Source: Helopsaltes ochotensis (lineage: Eukaryota; Chordata; Aves; Passeriformes; Locustellidae). From it: 64,000 nucleotides of DNA. Shown here piece after piece: positions 37,001 through 50,037 of the stretch. Made by a program: the position numbers and the translations under genes. The notes beneath the pieces were generated by a model, which made no database searches, was not told the origin of the DNA, and saw only the letters and a list, made by a program, of their open reading frames with translations. Within the stretch, counting starts at the first letter, position 1. Each line of letters begins with the position of its first letter. The DNA is taken from NCBI GenBank assembly GCA_013400155.1, contig VXBM01000885.1:234848-298847 (forward strand), read 5' to 3'.

Positions 37001-38188
37001 GAGGACCTATCCGAACATAAATAAGAGGTGAGATTGTGTAAGAACACCTGTCCTGATGACATTTCTATTCAAGGTGACAGAAAAGTGGCGAGAACGCCTC
37101 AACTCATGACATTTGTAGTATTGTAGGCAGAAGTATTTTCAGACCAGTTATTGACATTTTGACATTCCTGAAACTAATCCTCACCTTTATTTCATCCCTA
37201 ATGACATTTTTTTAACTGATAATTGAAACAATATACAACTCTATTTTCTACAGTAAAAATAGGTGCTGATACGATATTTTCTTCTGTTGCTATCTTGTAG
37301 CAGTGCAAGCTGTAATACATTATATGGCTTCCAATGACAAAAAATTATGTTTTCAATTTGGTAAGTCATTCTCAATTGAAAATATAATGCATTCCTGCAT
37401 AAGACATATTGCTCTGTGGCAGGCTGTAAGTATCAGGGAAGACCTACTATATCTGAAACAACATAATTAACACTCTTTGTTCATGATAGGCAAATAAACA
37501 ACCAAGGCAGGCCTTTTCCAGTGATGGATAGCATCTTTATTAAAGAATTAATCTAGATCTCAAAGCAGGATCTATCTAGTTCATAAATCAGGGCCTTGTG
37601 GTTCCATTTATGGTTTCTTTTACAACCTAAGTGTTGTTTATTGCCCTATAGCCCCATAATTCACCGTTGAGGGATGCCAAGCCTTTGTCTTCTCCCTGTT
37701 CTCACTGCAGATGGAGACACTTCTAGTTCACAGCACCAACACTGGTTTCCTCTGTTCTTAGCAAGTAATTTGAGTTCTTGCTGTCTAATGCCAACGATAT
37801 AACTATATTGAGAAGGTTAGGTTGTGCTGATGAAATGTGTTTATGTTTGTGAAGTATTTATGTTCCTCAAACCATCTGCAAAGCCAGGGTTGCCCTGCCA
37901 GAGAGCTGCACTTGTCCTCCTGAGGTGGTCAAGTTTGGAAGAACAGAGGGGTTGAATGAAAGCTGTAGTGGCTTTTTAGCTCATGTTTGGAGATGAGGAA
38001 CCTGAATAAACTATTCCAGCTGTTTGGTAGCTGCCATGACCTGTGAAAACTTACCTGAGCGCGTGGCCAGCATATTAAAATATTTTCCCTGGTCAGTAGC
38101 TCTCTGTGCATGTTGAAGGTGCTTGGGATCTCCAAAGGTTTTTTCCTTCCCTGCCTTAATTGCAAGATGGGCAATTAGAGCACAGTAC
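34083..38188. other. Non-coding stretch, no gene recognised
   Basis: No gene seen. Overlapping unrecognised open runs at 34302-35174 (up to 129 codons) lie in a slightly GC-richer pocket and are open on both strands. From 35200 to 37900 open frames are very short and the DNA is AT-rich unique sequence. Confidence 0.6.
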
Positions 38189-38211
38189 TGAAAGCTGTAT
38201 TTCAGCTTTCA
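38189..38211. repeat. 9-bp-arm hairpin
   Basis: TGAAAGCTG (38189-38197) and CAGCTTTCA (38203-38211) pair exactly around the 5-nt loop TATTT. It is an isolated small inverted repeat. Confidence 0.9.
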
Positions 38212-41200
38212 TTGCTTAGCAGCAGATCAAACAAAAGCACCAGGTCAGATCATTGGATACGTGTATGTATGGTGGAGTGCTATCGGTATAAATCTTGCAA
38301 AATGCTTTGGGGCCCAGAAAGGCTCTTAAATGTCTCATTTCCTAGTTTAGAATATTCTTTGGATAAGGTTTGTAGGTTGTTTGGACTTTATTGAATTTAT
38401 TATCTTTGGATGTGAGCAGACTATTAGATAATTTACTTAAGAGCTAAGTGATGTTTCTATGCCCCGATGTGCAATGGATTATCTGATGATGTTTTTGCTT
38501 AAATAATTACGAGATATGGGAGATACCTGCCTGTGAGGGGTCACATCAGCTGTCGTTTCAGATTGTTTCCAAATGCATATAAATGCATCTACAGGGATGT
38601 ACACTCTTGGACTGGAATGTTTCCAGGAAAAACATAGCAGAGCTCTAATTTTTTTAAAAATTATGCTGGTAGTATTTTAGTGAAAAATGAGATTTAAGAA
38701 AGCATTTTAGAAGTTTGTTTACAAGATTCTCATGCAGATGCTTCTGCTCATTAGGAAATGCCAGCATGGAAGTTTTTAGTCTACAAAGATTGCAGATACA
38801 TCAAGGAGAAGGAAATGGATTATTTAAACATTAACAGCAGTGGAAAATCTGCAGTCTGCATAACCTCTTCAAAATGCATACCAGCTTCCACTTCTCATTC
38901 TGCTTGGGGCCTTGAGAGAAGGAATGTCCAAAGAAAGAGAAAACCCTTTTTTATGGAGAATTTTTTTGTTTGGATTTAGTTTTGAGAAGGCAGTGAGCAA
39001 GTGAAAAGTGTAACTAATCTGGTAACTGTGGAGTAAATTGTGAGGTGGTTTTCACCAAAGATGAAGGAATAAGAGTTTTATTCTGTATACCAAGATATGC
39101 TACTTTCCAAGAATATGGATGTAAGACACTGTTAACATTTTCAATATGAAAAGGCTTGTGATTCTCAAAAATCAATGACTTTTATGATTTAAATCATGGC
39201 AAAAAACAAAATGAGGCCCAGATTTCTGAAATGAACAAGTGGATTCTGTAAAATGCGAGTTAAAGGTCACCTGTTTGGAGTAAAGGTGTGAAACATCATC
39301 TTATTTTCAAATAACAACTTTCTGGTTTGCGCACACTTTTCTAAATTCATGTATAGGATATCACAGGTCAGGATCTGGGTTCACATCTGTAGAATGAGCA
39401 TCAGGAGGTTTTGTGCTTCGCCTTGATTTTTCAATAATGTTGACCAAATTCAGTGGGCTTCTGCTTCAAATGCCTTACCTGAGTGAGGTAATGATGTGGC
39501 ACTTTGTGAATATTTGCATAGCAACACCTCTGCTTCCTGGTGATAAATGATTTCAGCATATTGAAATACAGGTAAATTTGAAAAATAATGAACCTCCCAT
39601 TTTCTAAGGATTTGGGATTTTAATGAAATGCTGTCTGGCAAGAAAGTGATGTGCTGTAAAACCCTTGCTGTACTGAAACTAAGGAACACCAAAGCTGGAA
39701 TAAAATTATCCACATGGGTATTTTTCATAAGTTCATAAGGCGTGTTTTCCTGCCTGTTTGAGAAAATAAATTTCTTGCTTTTGGTGCATCTTGCTTACAT
39801 GACTTGGAATAAGGTATGTCACAGCTCAAGCAACATTATCTTCAATCAAAGAAGGAATAGCCATTTCTCCCCCTTCAATTACTGATGTAGAAGCATTCCC
39901 AATGAGAACTTGTGCTGCTAAACTGAACCCAGAAAACCACAGCTCTCTCCAGTGGTGTTTGAAATGTTGTATGCACAAATTAAGGTTCACCCAGGCCATT
40001 ATTCTGTAACAGGTTCTTTTCTGTGTCAGCCTGGCGTGCAGGCACTGTCCCTTTCCTGTTGTGACAGGTTTTGCAGGAGCACAGGATCCATCTGCTTGAG
40101 CCTGACTGCAGCACCAAGGCCACACCTAATGTTGGTAAAAAGTATAAATAATGCATTAGTGTGCAACATGACGGGCACTGACAGTGGGGCTGGACGCGTG
40201 GTGTAAGTCTGAGTGAGAAAGAAAACTTTAGTAGAGGTGGAGGCTAGCAAAAACCAGCTTCTTCCAGATTAGCATTAAAAAAAAAAAGATACACTCTTTG
40301 GGTTAAATAAAATTATTACAGATCTTTTGTAGGATGCTGTTTTAATTCCCATTTTGTTTCCATAAATTGCTGCATAAATTGTATTTTCTCTATAAATTCT
40401 CTCTGGTTTGGGCTTTGCCTCCTGGGCTTTTAATTTATCAGACTTGTCATTTCTTGACTATCATCACAGATTGAAATGTACAGTAGACACCTGGAGGGTT
40501 TTACTTTTTTCCATCCTTGGGCTTTGTAGAAATAGGACCATCTGGCCTGTAGGTCTGGAAGCATCAACATTCACTCATTAAGTGTGCCTGAAGCCCTCAC
40601 TTTCAATCTGCCTCATTTAGCTACCTTAGGACTGTAGTTAGGGGGTCTGTTGTTTTCACCTGTTGTTTACAAGCACTTCAGACGTGCGCTCCAAACTTGA
40701 GGAGAACATCTCCTACATCCATCTCAATCTTTGTGTTCTGGTACCATTTGGCTGTTCCTGGCATAAGAACCTGGGGTTAAAGTGTGGTGGCATCTCTGAA
40801 ATTTCGTTCAACGAAAACAGAAGCATTCAGCATTTTAGAAATGTTATCGGAGACAAAGATTTTAAGAGGATCCTGCTGGGTTGTCTGATTGGCGTTTCTC
40901 AGGACATAAATGGCAGGGAAATATCTGCCTCCAGTGACATTTGCTGGTTGAAGTCCATGTGAGACGTGCCTTTGCTGTGTCAAACAGGGCTGAGGTGCAA
41001 AAAGCAATCCAAAGGGGAGAGCTCAGCTCTCTGGCTGTGTCTGGGAAAGCAGCAAAATTTTCACTTTAGAAGCAAAAGCATGTTCTAGTTGTGAATTAAC
41101 TAAACACTGTCATCTTGCAGAGTATTCCTGGGAGAAGTGAGACCCCAGAAAGGAGCTTTGTTTTGGTTATTAGCAGTGACTTACCTGCCTGTCAGGAGAT

Positions 41201-42057
41201 GGTGACAGGCTGTAAAACCCCCTTCTATTTTGTATGTGCTTGAGGAGTTGACAGCAGTTCATTGTGAATTCAGCAATGATGTAATTGCACTGTCTTGCTA
41301 ATGCAGTTTTAATTTTTTCTGTCTCTGTAGTTGATAAATGCCTTTTAAAACTTTTAAATTAAAACACAGATTTTAAATTAAATATAAATTCCAAACAAAA
41401 TACCAAAATTATTAGCTTTTCCATGTGTGCACTGAGGTTTGTTGCAAGAGCAATCATTACAGGCATTTGGGCCAAACTTCCTTCTATGGAGGGAGGAAAA
41501 AAATCCCTCCTACATAAAAGAAAAAAGAGCCTGAAAATGTGCTGCTGTGATGTAAGCATGAACAAGGATTTATCTTAATCAGGAGACTCTCAGGATCAAT
41601 GAGAAATTTTGGTAGGAGCTTCTGTATAATATAGCTCAGAGCACTTTTACTGAGGTGAGGCCTGTATTTTCACAACCACAGTAGTAGCTTTAATAACTGG
41701 GAATACTTAAGAGAGTCAGAATAAATATTGAGGTTCTCTTCCTTTCTTCATTTTGCCTGAAATTCATGCAGAACTATCATTTCCTGAAAATGCCAAAGCT
41801 TTGGAATGTGCAAACCATTCCTGTCCCTTTGTATACTCCAGGTCTCTTTTGATGTAATTTCTTGTTGCTTGTCCCATTTTCACTGAAGGGAAATAGCTCT
41901 CAAAATTAACATTTCATGAGATGGTTCCAACAGACCGTAAAATACACCATGACTATATGTAATAAATATTATTTGGTTCAGTCTTCTAAGTTGTTACAAG
42001 TATGTATTCACCTTAGTCATGCAGGTTTTTGTAAAACGCAGAGGAAGGGGGGGCGGG
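38212..42057. other. Non-coding stretch, no gene recognised
   Basis: No confirmed gene. 40663-40962 is open for 99 codons on + and largely open on - (76 codons, 40777-41007), with retained CpGs; it is described under findings. ATGATTTAAATCAT (39184-39197) repeats the palindrome seen at 7.5 kb. The rest is unique AT-rich DNA. Confidence 0.55.
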
Positions 42058-42085
42058 GGAGGTAAAGCTGTGGAGTTTTACCTCC
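42047..42085. repeat. G-run plus 9-bp-arm hairpin
   Basis: GGGGGGG C GGGGG (42047-42059) leads into GGAGGTAAA (42058-42066), which pairs with TTTACCTCC (42077-42085) around a 10-nt loop. The G tract is short of four clear G3 runs, so a G-quadruplex is only marginal. Confidence 0.8.
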
Positions 42086-45000
42086 TTCTCCAGTTTCCTC
42101 CTTGGTAGGTCAGCTCTGTAACCCTGCCCAGCACCCCTGAGGAGCCTCTGCTGCACCTGTACAGCCCCTGTGAAAACTTCTGTGCCTCTGCAGAGAGATC
42201 TGACTTCTCCTTCCTCTGGAGAAGGCCGTGAGCAAAGCCAGTGCTTTGCCCTTCCACGTCCATCAGCGGGCTCTGGGTCATGACAATTTTCATATGAGCA
42301 AAAAACTAGGGTGGGTGGTAGGGCGAATTTATCAGTTTACTTAGAGATACTATCTGGCAGTGAATTTCTTGACCTGAGTCAACAGTCTCTTCATGATCAT
42401 TCTGCCTTTTGCTGTTGTTGTACACCTTTTTTTCCTCTGGTGTAACCTGCTCTCGAGCAAGGATGTGTATGACACCTCAAGTGTAAGTGCTCAACGGAGA
42501 GGAGGTCGCTGGGGGATGGGAAGGGGAAGGTGGAGGTGAAAAGGAATGAGTCGTCATGCACCAGATGTCAGAAGTCTCTGTCCTTTACTTTCACCTTCAG
42601 TCAAGTCTTTCTTCAGGCTGTCTCCAAGTAGAGCAAGCCTCTCTGTACAAGAAATACCTGTTCTGGCTGCCAAAAGCCAAAGTATTTTTTGTCCTGCTTG
42701 TTTAGTGACCCGTGGTATCAGTTGGTCTCTGAAGGGGAGAAAGAAACTGTTCTGCAGAGGAAGGATTTCCTTTAGTGCAGCAGTCACAGCAACTCACAGA
42801 ACTCAGCTCTGCTCTAACTCCCAAATCTGAGGCCGGCAATTAGGAAAGCTCAGCTGGCAGGGATGTGGAGTTATTTCTCCTCTTCTTCTACCATTATTAG
42901 TATTCAGTTTCTGTCTATCCATCTATGTTAAATCCAGCAGGCAGGATGAAATGCTGGTGCTTTCTTCCAAATCAGTAAGTAAGGCACTCTCCGAGACGTG
43001 CATCACCTGCTGCCAGAGCCTGCGGACAGATCCCCAGCACAGCCAGCACAGAGCTGAACAAAAACTGTCATTTAAACCTGGCGCTATCCTTGAGGGCTTC
43101 CTAGGTTCATAAAATGCATTTTGGCCTGTGTTATGATGATTTGGTACCTGAATGATCTGTGCACCTCGGGCCGCATTGGCAAGGTAAAACGACTGAAATA
43201 GAAACCAGTGGCGAATACCTGTATCAGCTTAAAGAGTTTTACCCGCCTCTCTCTTTGCCAACTCTTCAGCTGGAGTTTGAAAGTGAAAGAATTAAACTAA
43301 TTTATAGACTTCTTGATTTCTAGGAGTTGTAAGAAATCATTCATTGAAGTATAGCATGAATGGGAACTTTTATGGTTCAAACAAAAAGAAAGTTTCACAG
43401 TTGGTTAGAGATCAAGCACCAGCACCCATCTCTGAACAGGGGTTTGCACTGAGGGAGTCTCTTTTACGAATGATAAAACTGAGGCATAAAATGATGCAGA
43501 CCCCTCTGTGCAAGCTTCCATCAGCCAGAACCGCCGTGCATGAGAAGCACAGAGCTTGTTCTGCCACGTGCAGCTGGGCTGTGCACCTGCTGGAGCTGAA
43601 GTGTTCAAGGTGGGATGGGCTGCAGTAAACACAGTGTTGAGACAACTTGCACATGAGAATTCACATTTCCAAATGCCCCAAAGCTGACAGGTCACTGCTA
43701 AAATAGCAAACTTGCCTGTGAGGTTGGAGAGTCAGCTGGGCAGCCAAAGAAAAAATACATATGTATAACCTTTTGAATTTTCCATGTTCTTTCTATGCCT
43801 CAGACTTTAATCTGATGTCTTATAGTTCTTCCAGGGAAGTCTGTACCAAAATCATTTAAATGGCATCAGTGTGCAACTAGTGTGAGAACAGAAGTGGGCT
43901 CCTTAGAAAGAAAGCATTGTTTTAGCAGTAAATCAATTCCAAATTAACAATAATACCTAGTAACACACAATTCATCTTTTATCGCAGCTGGTTACTTGTG
44001 AATGTGCAAGAGTTTAATGCGTGCTCTTAGCAGCTGCTTAGACTGCAATATATAAATGAAGAAGGCTATATCCATACAAACACTGTCTGAACTTTTATAC
44101 TTACAGTAGGAAATATCTGAAACGCCACAGTAAACAACTGTGGTGGGTTCATTTAGCGACCAGGCGGTAATGAGGGCTGACTGCTGAAGCCATCCATTTT
44201 ATTGCAGGCTGGTTTGTGTGCCCTTCAAACAGCTTCAGCTGAGGGAAATCCCAGAACTTGGTACCCTGCTTGCATTACAAAAGGGTGAGTTAGAAGTGCC
44301 TGTCCCGGTGCCAAGTTACACCAGCCTGGACCTGGCGAGGGGGGCTGGAATAGAGCCCTCTCTGTTCCCCCGTGCCTCATGAATGTGGGCAAGGCTCTTG
44401 CTCTGCTTTCAAACAGAGAAAGAAAAATGCACTGTTCGCTCTGAATCTGCAAAACCATATGAAGTGAAAACCGCCCGTTTCTGCTCGCTCTGCCAGGGGA
44501 GATAAAACTCCAATGAGCGCAAACCCAGGAATTCAAAGGAAAATATGACTGCTCATTGGTGGGTAGGAAATGCGAAGCCATCACTTTAATTAGCATTGAT
44601 CACAGACAAATCTTTCTGTGTGATGTAAACGTGAGTGACAAAGAGCAGGTACCAGAAGACCTCATAAAAAGTGAAATCTTTTCACGGTGGTTTTTAACAA
44701 TACTTTGAAGTATGTGGGAACAGATGATGCAGGGCTGGGCACCTCCAGACCAGGAGGATGTATCCAGGAGGAGAAGTTGCCCTACAGCACACACAATTTT
44801 CATGGATTAAGGAGACTTTATAGCATCTACTCCTCCCAACACTGCCGGTTTCAGATCAAATCTTTTCATACTACTCAAAGTTGATGTCATGGATGCTTTA
44901 GAATTGGACACATCTTCCTGGAGTGTGTGGTAGCACTGATAGCACTGATCTCTTTTTTTGCAGTATGAAATGTGATTAACATTTTAAGCTACTATCCAAA

Positions 45001-46523
45001 TCAAGTTGTTATTTTTATAACCCATCAAATGAAAATTATGAGGCTCTTAAAAACCCCTCAACAACAGACTCGTAAAGGGGATAATGACAGAGACATTAGC
45101 TGTTTATAAAAGCTAATATCTCATGCAAATTTGACATTACATGTCTTACTGCATGTTATTAGATGCTCATTTGCTATGCAAATATTATTCACTTTTTGTA
45201 AATGTCTGATCTTCAGTGAGCAGAAGGAAACATCAACTTCAGTGCTATGCTTTAGCATTTTTCCATGAAAATACAAAAGAGCTAGACTATGGTCTTTGAT
45301 CAATGCTTAGAATAAAAGAAAAATATTAATTCCTAATTCAAATGTACTTCTTTAAGGTGATAATCTTTTTTTTTTTAATGTCTGCTAAATTATATAAAAT
45401 GCTTTGAATTGTAACAATGTATGACAAGGTTGGTTCATGATTTCTAAAACAGTTTATTAATAGTTTTCACATTAATACCACAATTAAGTAAGGAAGAGCT
45501 AACACTGACATCTTTCATTTAATATGAGATGCAACACGACAGTGCAGTTACTATACTTTGATAGAATTTTTCAGCTGTAGTAAATATATGGTGTGCCATT
45601 CTTTTTACATGAAAATTTACATGGCCAGGTAGCGTAGTCTGGAAGAGAATCAGACATGAAGTTTTCTCAAGACTGGATAGACCTTGGTTAAATTTAATTC
45701 CCTGGTGTACAGGGAAGGCAGGATTCTGGGTCATCAAAAACAGTCTTCTGTTCTGGGGTGTGAATATATCCTGTAATCCTTTAATAAGCTAAATACATCC
45801 CATCTACAAAATGTTTCTCCAGCTACTCCTCATGGAGGCTGTTCTAGAACCTCTCTCTTCTGATCAAAATTATCATCTCTACTGCCTAAATATAGTCAAA
45901 GGAGTTTATACCCGTTTGTTCCTTTGCCAATATTTTAGCTTTGAAAACATCTTTTCCCTTCCTGGAGTGTCTCTGAAGTTTTTTAAGAGGAGTCATATTT
46001 CTCTCTGGCTCTTGTTTTTTTAGGCTAAACTGGCCAGGCTGTTTTAGCCTTGTCTTTTCAGAGTGAAGACTTTCCCCTGATTATGATGCCTCTCTGCTCT
46101 CGTCAGGTTTTAATTCTTTATATTTTAACAGAGATAAACCAAATTTTTCAGAGCCTTCAGGGTATGAACTAGCACCTTGTACAATTCTGGTTTGTATTTG
46201 CCATGTCTTCTCGGTGATATATCTCTGCCTACACAAGAAATTGCTTTTTTTGTCTTTTCCCTTCCTTCAGAGCTGGCAAGTGCTTGACCCCTCCTGTTTT
46301 TGCAGTTTCTAACTTTAGGATGCGCCCTTCAGCAGCTCACTGAGCCAGCAAAAGTCAGTTTTAACGTGGGCATTTTTTTGAGTTTATCCCAGAACATTGG
46401 GGAACTCCAGATCAGAGCACTCTCAGTTCCCCCACAAATGGAGGAGCATTGCAAACACCAAGGCACTTTTGGGGTAAATTAGTGGGATGGTGTGGTACAA
46501 CCTTACATGAGGCTGGTGTGTAA
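42086..46523. other. Non-coding stretch, no gene recognised
   Basis: No gene seen. The 94-96-codon runs at 43344-43695, on both strands, and the 123-codon minus run (44225-44596) are unrecognised. A short piece at 43467-43500 contains AAACTGAGGCATA, reminiscent of a MIR-type SINE, too short to call. Confidence 0.6.
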
Positions 46524-46543
46524 TGATGCACAAAAGTGCATCA
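46524..46543. repeat. 8-bp-arm hairpin beside the LTR
   Basis: TGATGCAC (46524-46531), loop AAAA, GTGCATCA (46536-46543): exact arms. It lies about a dozen bases left of the probable solo LTR end. Confidence 0.9.
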
Positions 46544-46554
46544 AGTCCTGAGGG

Positions 46555-46866
46555 TGTCCAGCACTTCTCAGAAATGGCTTAATAATAAATTGCGAGACAG
46601 CTGATCAAGTGTGCTTTGAAAATCAAAAGGTTTTAATAAGTGAGAGAACAACAAATGATACAAAAACAGAAAGAAAAAGCTGGGTACAGTACAAGGAAGC
46701 CCTTTTGCACCTGCTAAGGCACCCATAAAGCACCAAGCAACTCTTGAGCCCCTTCTTATTAAGTACACTGCGATCAAGGAGGGATAATTTGGCTTGGTGC
46801 CCAATAGAAAGATTCCAAAAATCCAATAGGTGCTGGCACTGAGCCAACCACGGTAAGAAGGGCACA
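46555..46866 (-). mobile_element. Probable solo LTR (-)
   Basis: Read on the minus strand from 46866, the segment starts TGTGCCC, has ATTGG (inverted CCAAT) elements in CTATTGGATTTTTGG and CTATTGGGCACC, a pyrimidine-rich tract, then ATTAAA (46632-46637 on the complement) in CTTATTAAAACC. A U5-like tail follows, ending near GCTGGACACC at 46555-46566. This order and length (about 310 bp) fit a retroviral LTR in minus orientation. An overlapping minus-strand open frame of about 80 codons is not a recognisable viral protein. No internal region and no clear target-site duplication are seen, so the ends are approximate. Confidence 0.5.
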
Positions 46867-49735
46867 GAACTTTCTAGCTCGTCTTCCTTACGTGTTCAAA
46901 GGCAAACTGAAACTCATTTCCTTAAATGCTTGGGTGTGGAAATTGCAATGCAGCCGTGGTGGAACAGGGCACCGGGGCTGGCTTCGGGGAGGGAGCACTG
47001 GAAATGTGAGTTTGAGCTGCAGCCCGTCCTTGTGCACACCTTGCAGCCTGATTCCTGGAGCAGGGTTTTGTACATCCGCTGATCCTGCTGTTCCAGGTGC
47101 TCCTCACCCGGGCAGTCTGCTTTGAGCATCCCTGACCTGTGCAGCAGCCGCTCAGAGCTGGGGGAGAAGCGCTGTCACCGGGGGTGTCCCAGCACAGCAC
47201 ACGCAGCTCCTTTCCTTAAGGAACAGCCCTGCATTGTGCTTGTCTCACGGGGACATTCCCCCAGACGCTGCCGTGCACGATTCCTGCTGTGAGCGGATGT
47301 AAATGAAGTGGCTGTAAATTCACCTGGCTGCTGCACATGCCCTGCAGTCTGCAGACTGCACTTGGCATCGTCACCAGGGCTGTTGTTCCCTGCTTCCCAG
47401 TGAGCTACTGCTCATTCCAGTCCTGTCAAAGCCTCCCAAGCGCCAAATCCTGAAATTTAACATTCAATTAGCAGTGTGTTTTGTTCAGGAAGAATTCTTC
47501 AGTTGCAATATGCTGTTTGTGTATCATTATAAGATAGCTGCCCTTCTTTGCTAACAGCTTGCTGTAATCTGTGCCATAAAGGACAGTGGAAATGGAGCTA
47601 TAATTATATGTTTTAATTAGGCACAACTTAGTTTGTAGTTTACCTTATATTCCAGCATTTCATGACATAAAACGATCTATCTCTTGAAGCATTTTGTTTT
47701 TCCTAACAGTACTTACAGAATTAAGTATTAAAGAATTTCTTCCTGTTAATTATTTTTTTCTTATTTTTTAATTGATAAGAGAATCGCTATTATGATCTGC
47801 TGATGATTTTATACAATTGGTGAGTTTATGCCTTGGCCTTTGCACCAACCATTATTTTTCGTGTCAATTCCTTCTTCCTGTGGAAGTATTTAGAATACCC
47901 TACATATGTGTCTAAAATAGAAAGGATGATGGTGTCTTTGAGCTAAGAAGTGCTTCAAAAGATCTCAAAAAAATCTTGAGCAGCTGCCCAGAGTTCAATT
48001 GCATCCCATATGAGGTCCATATATGTTAGAAACAGGCACAAGAAATTCCAAAGTATAAAATGAATTTGGAGCATACTGAGAGTGAGTAACTGAGCAGAAG
48101 AATTTGAGGCAAAATCGTTTTTAACTGAATGGAGTTTCATTGCTTATTTTCTGATACTTAATTGGGGTTGCCTCAAGCTGATATGGTCTCTTAAAAGCCC
48201 AAGAAAGAACAGAGAAGTTTTTTGAGGAAGATCCAGTTCTCAGCTGGGAAGAGCAAATGAGGAAAGAAAGCAGATAATTAAAAAAGCCTACCAGATTATT
48301 TGGAATACCAAATTATTTTCCTGTCTAGCCTTGCATGAGAGAGGTCTGTGTAGATATGCAAAAGTTCCTTAGTGCTCCAGAGTCTGTACAGACTGACAGG
48401 GATTTATTATCTGTTCAGCATAACTGAGGGGGAGGTGGGTGTTAAAAAAAAAAAAAGAAAAAAAAAAAGGACTTCAAAAAATCATCTCAACATCTCACCT
48501 GAGGTTTCAGATTTGCTAGAAGCTTAAATTCAGTTCTGACAAAAACCATTACCATTTTCCCACCTATTCAGTCAGCCTGACAGTGCCTCTGCAGGCTTTT
48601 ACTGTTCTCCATCTTGCCAGGTAGGCAGCTAAGAAAATGACTGAGGTTTATTAGCTGGCGCTGGCAAAATAGATAGGAAGAGCATGCAGTAAAGAATGTT
48701 CTGCGTATTGTGAGCTGTACAAGAGTGGGTGGTAAGAAAAGGCCCTGAAAGTCCATCAATTTTCCTTTCCCCACAACTCCTCATCTTTCCCGGGATCCTA
48801 CAAGCAGATAAATGGACCCAGAGCACGCCAATGCCTTTCTGAAGTCTTTGAAAAGGAGTAGGATATTTTCTACCCCTTACCACAGCAGTGACTCACTGAG
48901 AGTGTTCTCGTTTGAAAGGTCTCTTCCCTTCTCCCTCTCTACTCCTACACCTTTTCTAATACTTGAAGAAATATAAGAGGGATAATATTCCTTCCCCATT
49001 GAAATACAGCAGCCCGAGGGGTACGTTTGTGTGATGTTCTGCTCAGTGTTCTTGTGACTCTGTTTTTCAAATGCCTCCTTGTATTTCTGGCTGAAATTGA
49101 GTATTTTTATTATTCAATCATCTTGTATCAGAAATCACCTCACTGGCTTGCTAAAAATGCAAATTATATTTAAAAAAATGAATTTGGCATTAAGTTTGAT
49201 GAACAAACAATTTTTCTGTCATTTTCCAGTACATTTGTGTCCAACTGTTAGTCCTTGGAACACAGGAATAGCCACTCTGCTTTTACATTTGAAAGGAAGC
49301 TTTCCTTCCCTTATTCCTGGGTTTCTGCTAAACTTCTGTTTTTCCACTGAGTTTCCAGTTGTGGATTAAATTAAAAAAAAAGTGTATTAAAACCATTAAA
49401 AGATCCTAAAAATATTCCTAAATTTAAGTAAGATGACATTGTATTGAATTTTGTATCTGAAGTACTTTGGTACCAGCTGTTGGCATTCCCCACTTGCTAC
49501 ACTTGACTTTGAGTTTTAAATGGGTTCCCAGTTCTCAGGATTTGGCACATTAGGCAGTGAAAGTCTGTGGCTGAAACCCAGCTCTAGTGACAAACTGGGC
49601 AGTAATATTTATTGGTGGCCAGGAACTAAGGAAAAAAGAATTATTGTAATAAAATGCAACACAAACCCTACAGATCAAGAAATTGGATTGTGAATGGACT
49701 CCTTCTGGACTTAATGACTCTCCCTGCTGGTACCC
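46867..49735. other. Non-coding stretch, no gene recognised
   Basis: No gene seen. 46940-47290 is GC-richer with scattered CpG. 47560-47730 holds two TAATTA homeodomain-type cores (47601-47606, 47614-47619) in high-complexity DNA. An A13-G-A11 tract lies at 48444-48468. Open frames are all under 100 codons. Confidence 0.6.
48444..48468 (+). repeat. A-rich tract (A13 G A11)
   Basis: Two A runs (48444-48456 and 48458-48468) separated by one G. Possibly a retrotransposon tail, but no element is recognisable upstream. Confidence 0.85.
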
Positions 49736-50037
49736 CAGAATACCATCACGGGTTTGTTTAGGTTGGAAAAGGTCTCTAAGATCATCAAGTCCAGCTGTTC
49801 CACCACTGCACACGTCCCTGAGCACCACACCTACACCTTTCCAATGCCTCCAGAGATGATGGTTCCACCACTGCCCTGGGCAGCCTCTTCCAAAGCCTGA
49901 CAACCCTTTCAGTGAATACATTTTTCCTAATATCCAACCCAAACCCAACTGGGGGCTGTTTCTTCTTGCCCCCTCTCTGGCTCCTTGGGAGCAGACTGAT
50001 CCCCACCCTCCTGTCAGGTACTTGTAGAGAGCAGTGA
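49736..50037 (-). mobile_element. CR1 LINE 3' end (-)
   Basis: On the minus strand this reads from GTAGAGAGC/TACAAGTACCTGACAGGAGG through the ORF2 end into the 3' untranslated tip. The tell-tale 3' phrase GGTTTGTTTAGGTTGGAAAAGG, with ATCATCAAGTCCAGCTGTTCC, lies at 49750-49800 (shown here as + strand). The minus-strand translation (49785-50006) contains LDIRKNVFTERVVRLWKRLP, the conserved C-terminal region of CR1 reverse transcriptase. The frame stays open over about 73 codons, but there is no reverse-transcriptase core, so it is a 5'-truncated copy as is typical of CR1. The left edge carries a degenerate version of the short terminal repeat near 49738-49750. It seems younger than the 33.8-kb copy. 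Confidence 0.92.

Noticed and set aside
42047..42062. G-quadruplex
   Set aside because: Only three clear G3 runs can be drawn from the tract, so it is marginal.
49785..50006. 73-codon minus-strand frame as a host gene
   Set aside because: It is the C-terminal end of a CR1 reverse-transcriptase ORF.
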